DNA of 28,458 nt from a virus (IMGVR_UViG_3300034198_021309:1-28458); one strand, 5' to 3'; positions 1 to 8,100 are shown, counted from the stretch's first letter. Notes: generated by a model not told the origin, from the letters alone. Made by a program: numbers and translations.

Positions 1-159
1 ATGGATCCCCTAATCTATAAAGTGTTACCCAGGCATAACTTCTCTATCACGCTCAGAAAAAAAATTCCCAGGTATGAGAACCACTCACAGAGTTTTATAA
101 AATTCATGATAGAATACCAGGTAACTCAAAAAATTTCGCCCAGAAAAAATGCCCCGTAG
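1..159 (+). CDS. Short basic ORF at window edge, unknown
   Basis: The frame is open from the first base (an ATG) to a TAG, giving 52 codons. The product is basic (many Lys and Arg, few acidic residues) and I do not recognise it. Because the window begins at this ATG, it could be a complete tiny gene or the C-terminal end of a longer one starting upstream. Its last 11 bases overlap the start of the zinc-ribbon gene. No ribosome binding site can be judged because the upstream sequence is missing. The call rests only on the absence of stops. Confidence 0.3.
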   Translation: MDPLIYKVLPRHNFSITLRKKIPRYENHSQSFIKFMIEYQVTQKISPRKNAP

Positions 160-346
160 ACATCAACCAACTTATCGCCCACAGAACATGTGTTGGTCTT
201 GCTTTTATACATGGTATCCTCGTGGAAAGAGTTTTTCAATAAAGTGCCCTAATTGTGGCTCTACGAATACAGGATTGGATATCATGGGATTCTTAGTGAT
301 TCTATTTGTAATCATTGTATTCTTAGTGTATATGGCAAGTCATTAA
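149..346 (+). CDS. Small zinc-ribbon protein with C-terminal membrane segment
   Basis: This 65-aa protein has an N-terminal basic stretch, then two cysteine pairs: C15-W-S-C18 and C33-P-N-C36 followed by Gly. The pairs are 14 residues apart, typical of a zinc ribbon. Residues about 45-62 are almost entirely hydrophobic (I, L, V, F), so the C-terminus probably sits in a membrane. A four-cysteine zinc site tethered to a membrane could bind nucleic acid or a partner at the cell envelope, but no function is known to me. The ribosome binding site is poor (only A-rich sequence upstream). It lies among other small phage genes on the same strand. Confidence 0.7.
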   Translation: MPRRHQPTYRPQNMCWSCFYTWYPRGKSFSIKCPNCGSTNTGLDIMGFLVILFVIIVFLVYMASH

Positions 347-361
347 ATTCAAAAAACACTA

Positions 362-369
362 TATAAATG
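362..369 (+). promoter_or_regulatory. Possible T4-like late promoter (TATAAATG)
   Basis: TATAAATG differs from the T4 late consensus TATAAATA only in the last base. It lies in the 48-base gap between the zinc-ribbon gene and the next small gene, 25 bases before that start. In AT-rich DNA such a match can occur by chance. Confidence 0.35.
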
Positions 370-394
370 TGAAATTGTAAAGTTATATACTGAA

Positions 395-565
395 ATGAAA
401 AAAAATTCTGAGGAAAATTTTCAGCCCATTCAAGTTGATGCAATTACGGGCGAATATTATGTCGTGATTCCAGAATGGATTGCGAACGAACTTTCATGGT
501 ATGAAGATACTGAACTCTCATTTACCATGGATGGAGATGAAGTGGTGCTTACCGAAAATAAGTGA
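395..565 (+). CDS. Small acidic protein, AbrB/MazE-like fold suspected
   Basis: This 56-aa ORF reads from ATG to TGA with a clearly protein-like composition. After a polar N-terminus it has a pattern of the kind YYVVIPEWIANEL, then W-Y-E-D-T-E-L, then a short D-G-D-E-V-V-L hairpin. The order 'strand, I-P-x-x-I, acidic turn, D-G-D, V-V-L' resembles the swapped-hairpin AbrB/MazE family, which binds DNA, but that family is usually basic and this protein is acidic. It may therefore be a relative that binds something else. It precedes the glycosyltransferase-like gene by 56 bases. The similarity is judged by eye. Confidence 0.6.
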   Translation: MKKNSEENFQPIQVDAITGEYYVVIPEWIANELSWYEDTELSFTMDGDEVVLTENK

Positions 566-582
566 GTGATTGACAAGTGATA

Positions 583-588
583 TATAAT
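583..588 (+). promoter_or_regulatory. Possible -10 box (TATAAT)
   Basis: A perfect TATAAT lies 33 bases before the ATG of the glycosyltransferase-like gene. A TTGACA at 570-575 is also present, but only 7 bases away, which is too close to serve as its -35 box. If this is a promoter it is of the -10-only kind or needs an activator. Confidence 0.3.
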
Positions 589-621
589 GCGTTATGATAC
601 TGATGTAAACCAATTTCAATT

Positions 622-1377
622 ATGTCTAAAGGATTTACCGTAAAAGCAAAGGCGCCCGTCAAGCCCCAAACTGACGAATGGGATTATGATTTGGCAAGAG
701 AAATGATTCGTGGAAAGACAGTTGTATTCTGTCTTCCTGGGCGTGGCGTTTCATACACATACCTGAAAAATTTTGTGCAACTCTGTTTTGATCTTGTGCA
801 GTCTGGTGCAAGTATTCAGATTTCACAAGACTATTCTTCCATGGTTAACTTCGCACGCTGCAAATGCCTTGGTGCCAATGTATTAGCAGGACCCGATCAA
901 CTTCCATGGCAAGGAAATCTAAAGTATGATTATCAGTTGTGGATCGATAGCGATATCGTTTTTAATACTCAACAGTTTTGGCAACTGATTCTGATGGATA
1001 AAGATATTGCCGCTGGATGGTATTGCACAGAAGATGGTATGACCACTTCAGTTGCTCACTGGTTGGAAGAAGATGATTTCCGCAAAAATGGCGGTGTGAT
1101 GAATCACGAAACCCTTGAAAGTATTTCAAAGCGTCGTAAACCATTCACCGTTGATTATACCGGATTCGGATGGCTTCTGATCAAGCACGGTGTGTTTGAA
1201 CATCCTGAAATGAAGTATCCTTGGTTTGCACCTAAAATGCAAGTCTTTGAGTCTGGAGAAGTGCAAGATATGTGCGGAGAAGATGTTTCATTCTGTCTGG
1301 ATGCTAAAGAGTCTGGATTTGAAATCTGGTGCGATCCTCGTATTCGCGTCGGGCATGAAAAAACTCGTATTATCTGA
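622..1377 (+). CDS. GT-A type glycosyltransferase-like protein
   Basis: This is a 251-aa protein. W107-I-D-S-D111 is a DxD-type motif following a hydrophobic strand, as used by GT-A glycosyltransferases to bind the metal and nucleotide-sugar. Near the C-terminus G219-E-D221 followed by V-S-F and then V-G-H245 resemble the catalytic acid/base and the last metal ligand of such enzymes. The N-terminal part contains V-V-F-C-L-P-G-R-G and S-x-x-x-x-N-F-A-R, also common in this group. Likely role: transfer of a sugar to a phage or host molecule; the acceptor is unknown. The stop codon overlaps the next start by one base (TGATG), indicating translational coupling. Confidence 0.7.
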   Translation: MSKGFTVKAKAPVKPQTDEWDYDLAREMIRGKTVVFCLPGRGVSYTYLKNFVQLCFDLVQSGASIQISQDYSSMVNFARCKCLGANVLAGPDQLPWQGNLKYDYQLWIDSDIVFNTQQFWQLILMDKDIAAGWYCTEDGMTTSVAHWLEEDDFRKNGGVMNHETLESISKRRKPFTVDYTGFGWLLIKHGVFEHPEMKYPWFAPKMQVFESGEVQDMCGEDVSFCLDAKESGFEIWCDPRIRVGHEKTRII

Positions 1378-1532
1378 TGACTAAGTATAATATTCTTGTA
1401 AAAGGAAGAAAAATCTATTCAGAACTTTCTGAAGAAGAATATTTTGATATTATGGAGGATCTGTCATCTCAATTCTATGAGACAGGTTCTCCAGAACCAA
1501 CTGATATTGATACCGAATTAATAGGAGAATAA
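1377..1532 (+). CDS. Small conserved phage protein, unknown function
   Basis: This 51-aa acidic ORF has its ATG sharing one base with the TGA of the glycosyltransferase-like gene. The N-terminus reads M-T-K-Y-N-I-L-V-K-G-R-K-I-Y; the middle is a Glu-rich helix (S-E-E-E-Y-F-D-I-M-E-D-L), and the C-terminus is Pro/Asp/Glu-rich. I recall similar small proteins in the same place in T4-like cyanophages, always without a function. It ends two bases before the next ATG, and the last codons (A-G-G-A-G bases) supply that gene's ribosome binding site. Confidence 0.65.
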   Translation: MTKYNILVKGRKIYSELSEEEYFDIMEDLSSQFYETGSPEPTDIDTELIGE

Positions 1533-1534
1533 TT

Positions 1535-1678
1535 ATGGCAACTAAAAAATCATTGAGCGGTGCTAAATTAATTGAATCCCGCCCAAAGAATACTCGTCAA
1601 GGTGATGGTGCTCATACAAAATATGCTGCAACTTCACGTAATAAAGCAAGAAAAGCTTATAGAGGTCAAGGAAGGTAA
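1535..1678 (+). CDS. Very small, strongly basic protein, unknown
   Basis: This 47-aa ORF is preceded by AGGAG at about 1523-1527. It is rich in Lys, Arg, Gly and Ser with only two acidic residues, a composition that fits binding to nucleic acid or to an acidic partner. The central block R-P-K-N-T-R-Q-G-D-G and the C-terminal R-K-A-Y-R-G-Q-G-R are reminiscent of disordered ribosomal-protein tails. I remember close relatives in cyanophages, always of unknown function. Tight spacing with its neighbours supports a real gene in one operon. Confidence 0.65.
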   Translation: MATKKSLSGAKLIESRPKNTRQGDGAHTKYAATSRNKARKAYRGQGR

Positions 1679-1684
1679 TTCTTC

Positions 1685-1903
1685 ATGATTCAATTGAATC
1701 CTCAAATACCCGTTCTCACCCCGAAGGGGAAAGGATGGGCATTTTTTTTAATTGATCGTTCACAGGAACACGACCTAGAATGGGTGGTATTCTTAGATGA
1801 TGGCGGATATTGTTGGACTTTTCAGAATTCTGAGATCAGAATACAGAAAAATCTAACATTTGCACGCAAAAACATTGTAGGATTCGGAAGTTTTATGGAA
1901 TAA
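1685..1903 (+). CDS. Conserved phage hypothetical protein (72 aa)
   Basis: The protein starts M-I-Q-L-N-P-Q-I-P-V-L-T-P-K-G-K-G. It continues with alternating hydrophobic strands, including E-W-V-V-F-L-D-D-G-G and C-W-T-F-Q-N-S-E-I-R. The pattern suggests a small beta barrel of the SH3-like type. Similar proteins, with the same P-x-L-T-P-K-G-K-G opening, are common in T4-like cyanophages. It follows the basic 47-aa gene by six bases. No catalytic residues are evident. Confidence 0.7.
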   Translation: MIQLNPQIPVLTPKGKGWAFFLIDRSQEHDLEWVVFLDDGGYCWTFQNSEIRIQKNLTFARKNIVGFGSFME

Positions 1904-2095
1904 ACTCTTCATTCTTTAAGATTTTTGTGTTTTTGAACGATTTTATGGCGAATTTTGATCTTTATATACCTTTTTCTCGTCTTGAATAGAAATAAAAAAA
2001 CATCGCGTCACTCTCGTCTTGAAGAAAGGCAAAAAAACCAACAAAATTTTGAAACTAAATAGATTTTCGGAGATAATTTTGAGGATTAATGTGAA
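1904..2095 (+). other. Non-coding gap upstream of speD
   Basis: This 190-base stretch is interrupted by stops in all forward frames; the longest ATG frame is 14 codons (1945-1989). It contains the direct repeat listed separately and poly-A runs. No well-spaced -35/-10 pair is visible. The last part carries GAGG (2081-2084), which may serve as the speD ribosome binding site. Confidence 0.5.
1975..2023 (+). repeat. 12-bp direct repeat in the gap upstream of speD
   Basis: TCTCGTCTTGAA occurs at 1975-1986 and again at 2012-2023. The bases that follow are also alike (GAAA...AAAAAAAC in both copies), so the unit may be about 30 bases with one small gap. The copies are 37 bases apart and therefore in different reading frames, so the repeat is not explained by coding. 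Confidence 0.6.
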
Positions 2096-2110
2096 TTGGA
2101 AAAATTTTCA

Positions 2111-2437
2111 ATGGGAAATCATATCTTATTAGAGATTTATGCTGTCAACTATGACTTATTAAATGATATTCAATCCCTTTTGGAGGTTATGAAGAAGGGA
2201 ATTGAACGTGCTCAAATGGAAATTTTGAATATTTTCACTCATCAGTTCACTCCACAAGGTGTTACGATTGTAATTGCACTTTCGGAAAGTCATGTTTCAT
2301 GTCATACATGGCCTGAAAAAGGATGTATTGCCATTGATGTCTATACTTGCGGCGGTGGAAATCCAAAATTAATTGTATTAGAGTTATTAAAATATTTAAA
2401 TTCAGATCATTATAATCTCAGACATTTAGATCGTTAA
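2111..2437 (+). CDS. speD: S-adenosylmethionine decarboxylase proenzyme
   Basis: SpeD removes CO2 from S-adenosylmethionine to give the aminopropyl donor for spermidine synthesis. Its active site is a pyruvoyl group made by self-cleavage. From ATG 2111 the protein is 108 aa and carries S-E59-S60-H-V-S-C-H65-T-W-P-E, matching the bacterial type, so cleavage is expected between E59 and S60. H65 and C80 (in Y-T-C-G) align with the proton-handling His and Cys of the Thermotoga enzyme; the helper Ser of that enzyme is Thr52 here. A TTG start at 2096, with GAGG 11 bases before it, would add five residues; M-G-x-H-x-L-L is the usual family start. It is a known auxiliary gene in cyanophages. Relatives in some phages have changed substrate to arginine or ornithine, so the substrate is not certain. 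Confidence 0.9.
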   Translation: MGNHILLEIYAVNYDLLNDIQSLLEVMKKGIERAQMEILNIFTHQFTPQGVTIVIALSESHVSCHTWPEKGCIAIDVYTCGGGNPKLIVLELLKYLNSDHYNLRHLDR

Positions 2438-2445
2438 ATAATTAC

Positions 2446-2465
2446 AAGGAGATAGCAACCTCCTT
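2446..2465 (+). promoter_or_regulatory. Hairpin 1 between speD and the 78-aa gene
   Basis: AAGGAG (2446-2451) pairs perfectly with CTCCTT (2460-2465) around an 8-base loop. The 5' arm is a perfect Shine-Dalgarno sequence that has no start codon within reach. A weak U-run follows (TTTATAAAA), so it could be a terminator for speD, but its stem is short. Confidence 0.45.
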
Positions 2466-2475
2466 TATAAAAGTT

Positions 2476-2495
2476 CTGTTTTTTCACAAAAACAG
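2476..2495 (+). promoter_or_regulatory. Hairpin 2 overlapping the ribosome binding site
   Basis: CTGTTTTT (2476-2483) pairs perfectly with AAAAACAG (2488-2495) around a TCAC loop. The last two bases of the 3' arm are the first two of AGGAG (2494-2498), the ribosome binding site five bases before ATG 2504. Folding would partly cover this site. Confidence 0.5.
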
Positions 2496-2503
2496 GAGCT
2501 AAA

Positions 2504-2740
2504 ATGTCAAATCTAAAAGTTGATAGAGACAAAGAATATATGAGACAAATGTGGGGAACCACAAAACTTGCGACTGATTACACTACAGAACAAAAAGTTT
2601 TGCAGGAAATTATGCATGATCATGCCCCAATGCATGATTTAAAAAAACAAACTGATCTTCATGAAAAAATTCGTAATGACGAAGATTATGATGATTGGGA
2701 ATACGGCACTGAACCATCCTATGGTTCCTCATGGAAATAG
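2504..2740 (+). CDS. Small charged protein, unknown function (78 aa)
   Basis: The ATG follows a clear AGGAG with a 5-base gap. The product is strongly charged and polar: an Asp/Lys-rich N-terminus, a His-rich centre (M-H-D-H-A-P-M-H-D-L) and an acidic, Tyr-rich tail (D-E-D-Y-D-D-W-E-Y). There are no cysteines and no membrane segment. I do not recognise it. The histidine and aspartate cluster could bind a metal, but this is only a suggestion. It is the last gene before the baseplate cluster; the stop is followed one base later by a late promoter. The hairpin leader suggests that its translation may be controlled. Confidence 0.65.
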   Translation: MSNLKVDRDKEYMRQMWGTTKLATDYTTEQKVLQEIMHDHAPMHDLKKQTDLHEKIRNDEDYDDWEYGTEPSYGSSWK

Positions 2741-2741
2741 G

Positions 2742-2749
2742 CATAAATA
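2742..2749 (+). promoter_or_regulatory. Late promoter of the baseplate cluster (CATAAATA)
   Basis: CATAAATA agrees with the relaxed cyanophage form of the T4 late promoter (NATAAATA). It begins one base after the preceding stop codon and ends 21 bases before the gp25 start. The position between a small accessory gene and the first structural gene is exactly where such a promoter is expected. Confidence 0.7.
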
Positions 2750-2770
2750 ACTGAAGAAATTTGTTTCAGA

Positions 2771-3172
2771 ATGGCAGTACAAAGGATATCTAGATCATTT
2801 AAAGATATTAGTTTATCCTTTGTACCTCATCCAGTTACAAAGGATTTACCAGTCATAACAAATGAAAATGCAATCATAAGATCTGTTAGAAATCTTGTAG
2901 AGACAATACCAACAGAAAGATTTTTTAATTCTTTACTTGGGTCTGATGTGGTTTCTCTTCTTTTTGATTTTGTTGATTATGGTACTGCTTCTGCAATTAA
3001 GACTCAAATTGAAACCGTAATTCGTAATTATGAGCAAAGAGTCAATAATGTCGTAGTTGGAGTGAATCCACAACCAGATCAAAATAATTTTGAAGTCATT
3101 ATTTCATTTGATATTATTGGGCAACAAATCCCAACACAACAATTTACATTCTTACTAGAGGCAACAAGATAA
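2771..3172 (+). CDS. gp25: Baseplate wedge protein gp25
   Basis: This 133-aa protein matches the gp25/GPW family, the small baseplate protein that sits at the sheath-baseplate junction and starts sheath assembly. T4 gp25 has 132 residues. The family's E-x-R-F core is seen as T-E-R-F-F-N-S-L-L-G-S-D (about residues 48-59), after a helix with I-R-S-V-R-N-L-V. The C-terminal half ends with strands such as F-E-V-I-I-S-F-D-I and Q-F-T-F-L-L-E. The older 'lysozyme' label for this family is not supported by function in T4. The stop is one base before the gp6 start, so translation is probably coupled. Confidence 0.93.
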   Translation: MAVQRISRSFKDISLSFVPHPVTKDLPVITNENAIIRSVRNLVETIPTERFFNSLLGSDVVSLLFDFVDYGTASAIKTQIETVIRNYEQRVNNVVVGVNPQPDQNNFEVIISFDIIGQQIPTQQFTFLLEATR

Positions 3173-3173
3173 A

Positions 3174-5111
3174 ATGCCTTTTACAAAGTTTACGAATTTA
3201 GATTTTGATCAAATCAAAACTTCAATCAAAGATTATCTCCGTGCAAATTCTAACTTCACGGATTTTGATTTTGAAGGATCAAACTTTTCTATCTTAATCG
3301 ATACATTAGCATATAACACTTATATTACGGCGTTTAACTCTAATATGATTGTAAACGAATCCTTTTTGGATTCGGCAACTCTTAGAGAAAATGTCGTTTC
3401 TTTGGCGAGAAATATTGGATATGTTCCTCGCTCAAAACAGGCATCGCAAGCAAATATATCTTTTTCTGTCGCTACAAGTAGCACAAGCCCCACACTTACC
3501 TTAAATCCTGGTCTCGTTTGTACAGGAACATCTTCAAATGGTTCTTATGTTTTCTCAACAAAAGAGAGCATTACCGCTCCAATTGTATCTGGTGTTGCAA
3601 ATTTTAATAATATTACTGTATATGAGGGCACATATTTAACTCAAGTATTTACATATGATGGATCACTTGATCAACGATTTATTTTATCCAATCAAGGAAT
3701 TGATACTTCAACTTTGATGGTTTATGTAAAAGGAACTGCGGATACTGGATTAGGTCTTGAGTATTCTTTAGTTGATAATATTCTTAATGTTGATTCTCAA
3801 TCTGAGATTTATTTAATTCAAGAAGTTCAAGACGAAGAATATCAAATCTTTTTTGGTGATGGTGTATTTGGCAAAAAACTTGATAATGGTGCAATCATTA
3901 CCACATCATATATTGTCACAAATGGATTGAATGGAAATGGTGCCGCTAATTTTACATTTGCAGGAAGTTTAAGTGATTTAAATGGCAATCCAATTATTCC
4001 AAATGGGAAGGTTACAGTCGTTACGAATACCCCTTCAATAAATGGTGCAAATATTGAAACGATTGATTCAATTAAATATTTTTCACCTAAAGTATATTCT
4101 GCTCAAAACAGAACAGTTACTGCTCGTGATTATGAAGCAATCATTCCTAGAATTTATCCAAATGCACAATCAGTTTCAATTGTTGGTGGTGAAGAATTAA
4201 ATCCACCACAATATGGAGTTGTACAAATTAGCATTAAACCTAAGAATGGAGTTTATGTATCCGACTTTGATAAGACAAATATATTAAATCAATTAAAACA
4301 ATATAGTCTATCTGGAATTAGGCAAACAATTGTAGATTTACAATTGCTGAATATTGAAGTTGAATCTTATGTTTATTACACAAATTCTCAAGTAAGTTCA
4401 ATCCATAACTTAAAGAATGCTGTTATTTCTTCCTTAAATACTTATGGAAATTCAATTGATCTGAATAAATTTGGTGGTAGATTTAAATATAGTAAGGTAT
4501 TGCAAATTATAGACAACACTGATGCTTCTATTACTTCAAATATTACAAGAGTTAGAATTAGAAGAGATTTAGTCGCATCTACAAATAGATTAGCTCAGTA
4601 TGAGTTGTGCTATGGAAATGCTCTTCATATCGACCCTAAAGGATATAATATTAAATCAACTGGATTTTATATTCCATCAGAACAAAATACATTATATTTC
4701 ACAGATGTACCAAATAAAAATTCATTAGGTAATTTGGATGGAAGTGGGAAAGGAGTTATTTTAATTGTAAAACCTAATCCCAATGTTGGAATAGATACAA
4801 CTTCTTCCCCATACACTGTAGTTGTAGCAAATGCGGGCACAATTAATTATTATACTGGAGAAATTTTATTACATCCTGTTTATATAACTTCGACCGTATT
4901 GGAAAACAATGTAATAGAAGTTCAGGCATATCCAGAATCAAATGATGTTGTTGGATTGAATAATCTCTACATTTATTTTGATCTCTCAAAAAGTGAAATA
5001 AATATGGTTAAAGATACTATTTCATCTGGTGATAATATTTCTGGATCCACATTTAATAGTATCTCAAGTTATTCAGATGTAGAAAACGGGCAATTAACGA
5101 GGATAGTATAA
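3174..5111 (+). CDS. gp6: Baseplate wedge protein gp6 (baseplate J family)
   Basis: At 645 aa it is close to T4 gp6 (660). Gp6 dimers form the inner ring of the baseplate that connects the wedges. The N-terminus has the family opening: F-T-N-L-D-F-D-Q-I-K, then F-x-G-S-N-F-S-I-L-I-D-T-L-A-Y-N-T-Y and A-T-L-R-E-N-V-V-S-L-A-R-N-I-G-Y-V-P-R. The middle holds F-F-G-D-G-V-F-G and T-A-R-D-Y-E-A-I-I, hallmarks of baseplate J-like proteins. The C-terminal part is beta-rich. It is flanked by gp25 (1-base gap) and gp7 (1-base gap); GAGGATA near 5099-5105 is the binding site for the next gene. Confidence 0.93.
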   Translation: MPFTKFTNLDFDQIKTSIKDYLRANSNFTDFDFEGSNFSILIDTLAYNTYITAFNSNMIVNESFLDSATLRENVVSLARNIGYVPRSKQASQANISFSVATSSTSPTLTLNPGLVCTGTSSNGSYVFSTKESITAPIVSGVANFNNITVYEGTYLTQVFTYDGSLDQRFILSNQGIDTSTLMVYVKGTADTGLGLEYSLVDNILNVDSQSEIYLIQEVQDEEYQIFFGDGVFGKKLDNGAIITTSYIVTNGLNGNGAANFTFAGSLSDLNGNPIIPNGKVTVVTNTPSINGANIETIDSIKYFSPKVYSAQNRTVTARDYEAIIPRIYPNAQSVSIVGGEELNPPQYGVVQISIKPKNGVYVSDFDKTNILNQLKQYSLSGIRQTIVDLQLLNIEVESYVYYTNSQVSSIHNLKNAVISSLNTYGNSIDLNKFGGRFKYSKVLQIIDNTDASITSNITRVRIRRDLVASTNRLAQYELCYGNALHIDPKGYNIKSTGFYIPSEQNTLYFTDVPNKNSLGNLDGSGKGVILIVKPNPNVGIDTTSSPYTVVVANAGTINYYTGEILLHPVYITSTVLENNVIEVQAYPESNDVVGLNNLYIYFDLSKSEINMVKDTISSGDNISGSTFNSISSYSDVENGQLTRIV

Positions 5112-5112
5112 T

Positions 5113-8100
5113 ATGATACAGACTGGATTTGAAACAAGAGTTAAAGTTCAGGATATAATTCAAAACCAACTTCCAGAATTTATACTACAAGAAAGTCCTT
5201 TAACATCAGATTTCTTAAAGCAGTATTATACTTCTCAGGAATATCAGAGTGGACCAGTTGATATTGCTGAAAATTTAGATCAATATTTAAAGTTAGATAA
5301 TTTAACACCAGAAGTTGTAGTTAATAATACTTATCTTTCTGTTGGTATTACATCTACAGATTCTACGATTACAGTTAATAGCACAAAAGGATATCCACAG
5401 TCTTATGGTCTATTAAAAATTGATGATGAAATTATCACCTATACTGGAATATCAGAAAATTCTTTTACTGGTTGTATTAGGGGATTTAGTGGGATCACTA
5501 GTTATCATAATTCATCAGATCCAGAAGAACTTGTTTTTTCTACTTCTAATCAATCATCACATACAATAAATTCTTCTGTATCCAATTTAAGTGTATTATT
5601 TCTAAAAGAATTTTATAAAAAATTTAAATATACTTTTACTCCAGGATTAGAAAATAATGATTTTAATTCTAATTTAAATATTGGAAATTTTATTAAAAGT
5701 GCAAAATCATTTTATCAATCTAAAGGAACAAAAGAATCATTCAGAATTTTATTTAATGTTCTTTATGGAGTTACTCCAACCGTTGTAAATTTAAGTGATT
5801 CATTAATAAGACCATCATCTGCAGAATACTTAAGAACAGAAGAAATAGTAGTAGAGGTAATTTCAGGTAACCCAAGTAAATTAATTGGGCAAACAATTAC
5901 TAAATCTGATGATCCAAATACATATGCCTCAGTATCTCAAACACAACCATTTACAATAAATCAAAAACTTTATTATAAAATTTCACTTTTTGTTGGTTAT
6001 AATGATACTTCTGCAATTGTAGGAACTTTTACCATTCCTGGAAAAACAAAAGTTGTTGAACAAACTTTACCAGGATCTTCTGTTATTACAGTAGATACTA
6101 CGATTGGATTTCCACAATCAGGAAATCTTATTTGTGGAATTAATAGTATAACTTATACTAATAAAAGTGTAAATCAATTTTATGGATGCTCAGGAATTAC
6201 AGTATCTATTAATCCTACAGATGATATAAGAGTAAATGAAACTGTTTTTGGATATGAAGATGGAGATACTACTAAACCAGTATATTTAAGAATTACTGGG
6301 GTAATATCGGACTTTACTTCATTATTAACCAATTATAGTGTAAATGAAGGTGACGTAATATCAGTAGATTATCTTGGAGAAATTATAAAAAATCCAACTA
6401 CTTATAATTCCTATAAAGAAGTATTTGCAAACTCTTGGATTTACAATACAAGTTCAAGATATCAAGTAAGTGCAATTGATAATAGTGGCAATACTTTTAC
6501 ATTATCAAGCCCAATTGATAAATCTAGTCTTAAAATTGGAGATACAATTGATATCTTAATAAGAGGAACTCAAACAATTGTATCCTCAACTTCAAATCCT
6601 CCAAGTATTAGTGGTATAAACATAAATGATAATCAAGTAAATATAAACAATATTGGATTTACACCAAATTCAAATGTAAATTATGATATAAGAAGAAGAT
6701 TAAATAAAGCTTCCAGTAGTGGAACTCCCATTGGATTTGGAAATTCAATTACTTCAGATATTCAAAATCTTTATGTTGATGATGGCACCAATTATGCTTA
6801 TGTTGCAGCAAATGGTCTTCCTTCATATAATATAAATCAAAATTTAATCAGTGCTTCAATACCAAGTGCTTCTGGAAACTATATTCAAAATCAAAATTCA
6901 TTTAATAACTTATACTCTGTTATTTCATTCAGTAATCCAGTTCCGTTTATAACTGGAGATTGGGTTTATTATTATCCAAGTTCAACTCTTATTCCAGGAT
7001 TGACTCAAGGAAATTATTATGTTGAAGTATTATCTAATAAAAATCAAATTAGACTGTATACTTCAAGATCATTTATTGGATCTGGTGGAAATTATGTAGA
7101 ATTTGGAAATCTTTCATCAGGAGCTGGGGCACAGAATTTCCTTTTAAATACTAATTCAAATAATACTTATATTTCTCCACAACTTTTACTTAAAAAATTT
7201 TCCTTAACTCAAAATATTCAAAGTGGTTTAGGTCAAAAAACTAATCCTGGACCAATTGGAATTTTAATTAATGGTGTTGAAATTCAAAACTATAAGTCAG
7301 ATGATAAAATTTACTATGGGCCTTTGAATTCAATTAAAGTATTAAATGGTGGAAGTAATTATGATGTAATTAATCCTCCTCGCTTATCGGTAAGTTCTGG
7401 TGCAGGAACAACCGCTCTTGTTCAACCAGTTGTAAGTGGATCTCTTAGTCAAGTTTTTGTAACACCACAAAATTTTGATTTGAATACAGTAGTATCTGTA
7501 GCTTTAACCGGAGGAAATGGTTCTGGAGCATTGCTCACGCCTGTGATTCAAAAAAGAAGAAGAGAAATTTTATTTGATGCAAGACTTCTTACTAGCTTTT
7601 ATGGTGGAGTAGATACAACTAATGAAACTATTACATTTTTATCAAATCATAATTTAAATACTGGCGATTCTGTAATTTATGATTCTAATGGAAATTCTCC
7701 AATAGGAATAGCAACCGATGGTGGTGGGGGATCAAATTCTGATCAGAATTTATATTTGGCACAAAATGCCACTTATTATGTTTCTGCCGTAAACAATAAA
7801 ACTGTTAAACTTTACAATTCAAAATCTGATGCAATTAATGGCACCAATTCCATATCATTTACAAATGTCAATAATACAGGAAATCATAAATTTAAAAGTG
7901 GAACTATTCAAAATACACTTACGGAAATAAAAATCGTAGATGGTGGGAACAATTATACAAATAGAAAATTAATTGTAAAATCATCAGGAATTTCCACGGT
8001 TAATGATACAATTTATTTTAGTAATCATGGATTTAATGATGGTCATTTAGTTGTATATAATTATCAAACCAGTACAATATCAGGATTAAACACAACCAAT

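Noticed and set aside
570-588. TTGACA plus TATAAT as a standard promoter
   Set aside because: The two boxes are only 7 bases apart instead of about 17, so they cannot work as a normal pair; only the -10 box was kept, at low confidence.
962-1144. Minus-strand open frame inside the glycosyltransferase-like gene
   Set aside because: It lies wholly within a convincing + strand gene, has no family features, and all supported genes are on the + strand.
1945-1989. 14-codon ATG frame in the gap before speD
   Set aside because: It is too short, has no ribosome binding site, and its end is part of the direct repeat.
2771-3172. Lysozyme activity for gp25
   Set aside because: The family was once labelled as acid lysozyme, but T4 gp25 acts as a structural protein at the sheath-baseplate junction and I see no reason to claim an enzyme here.
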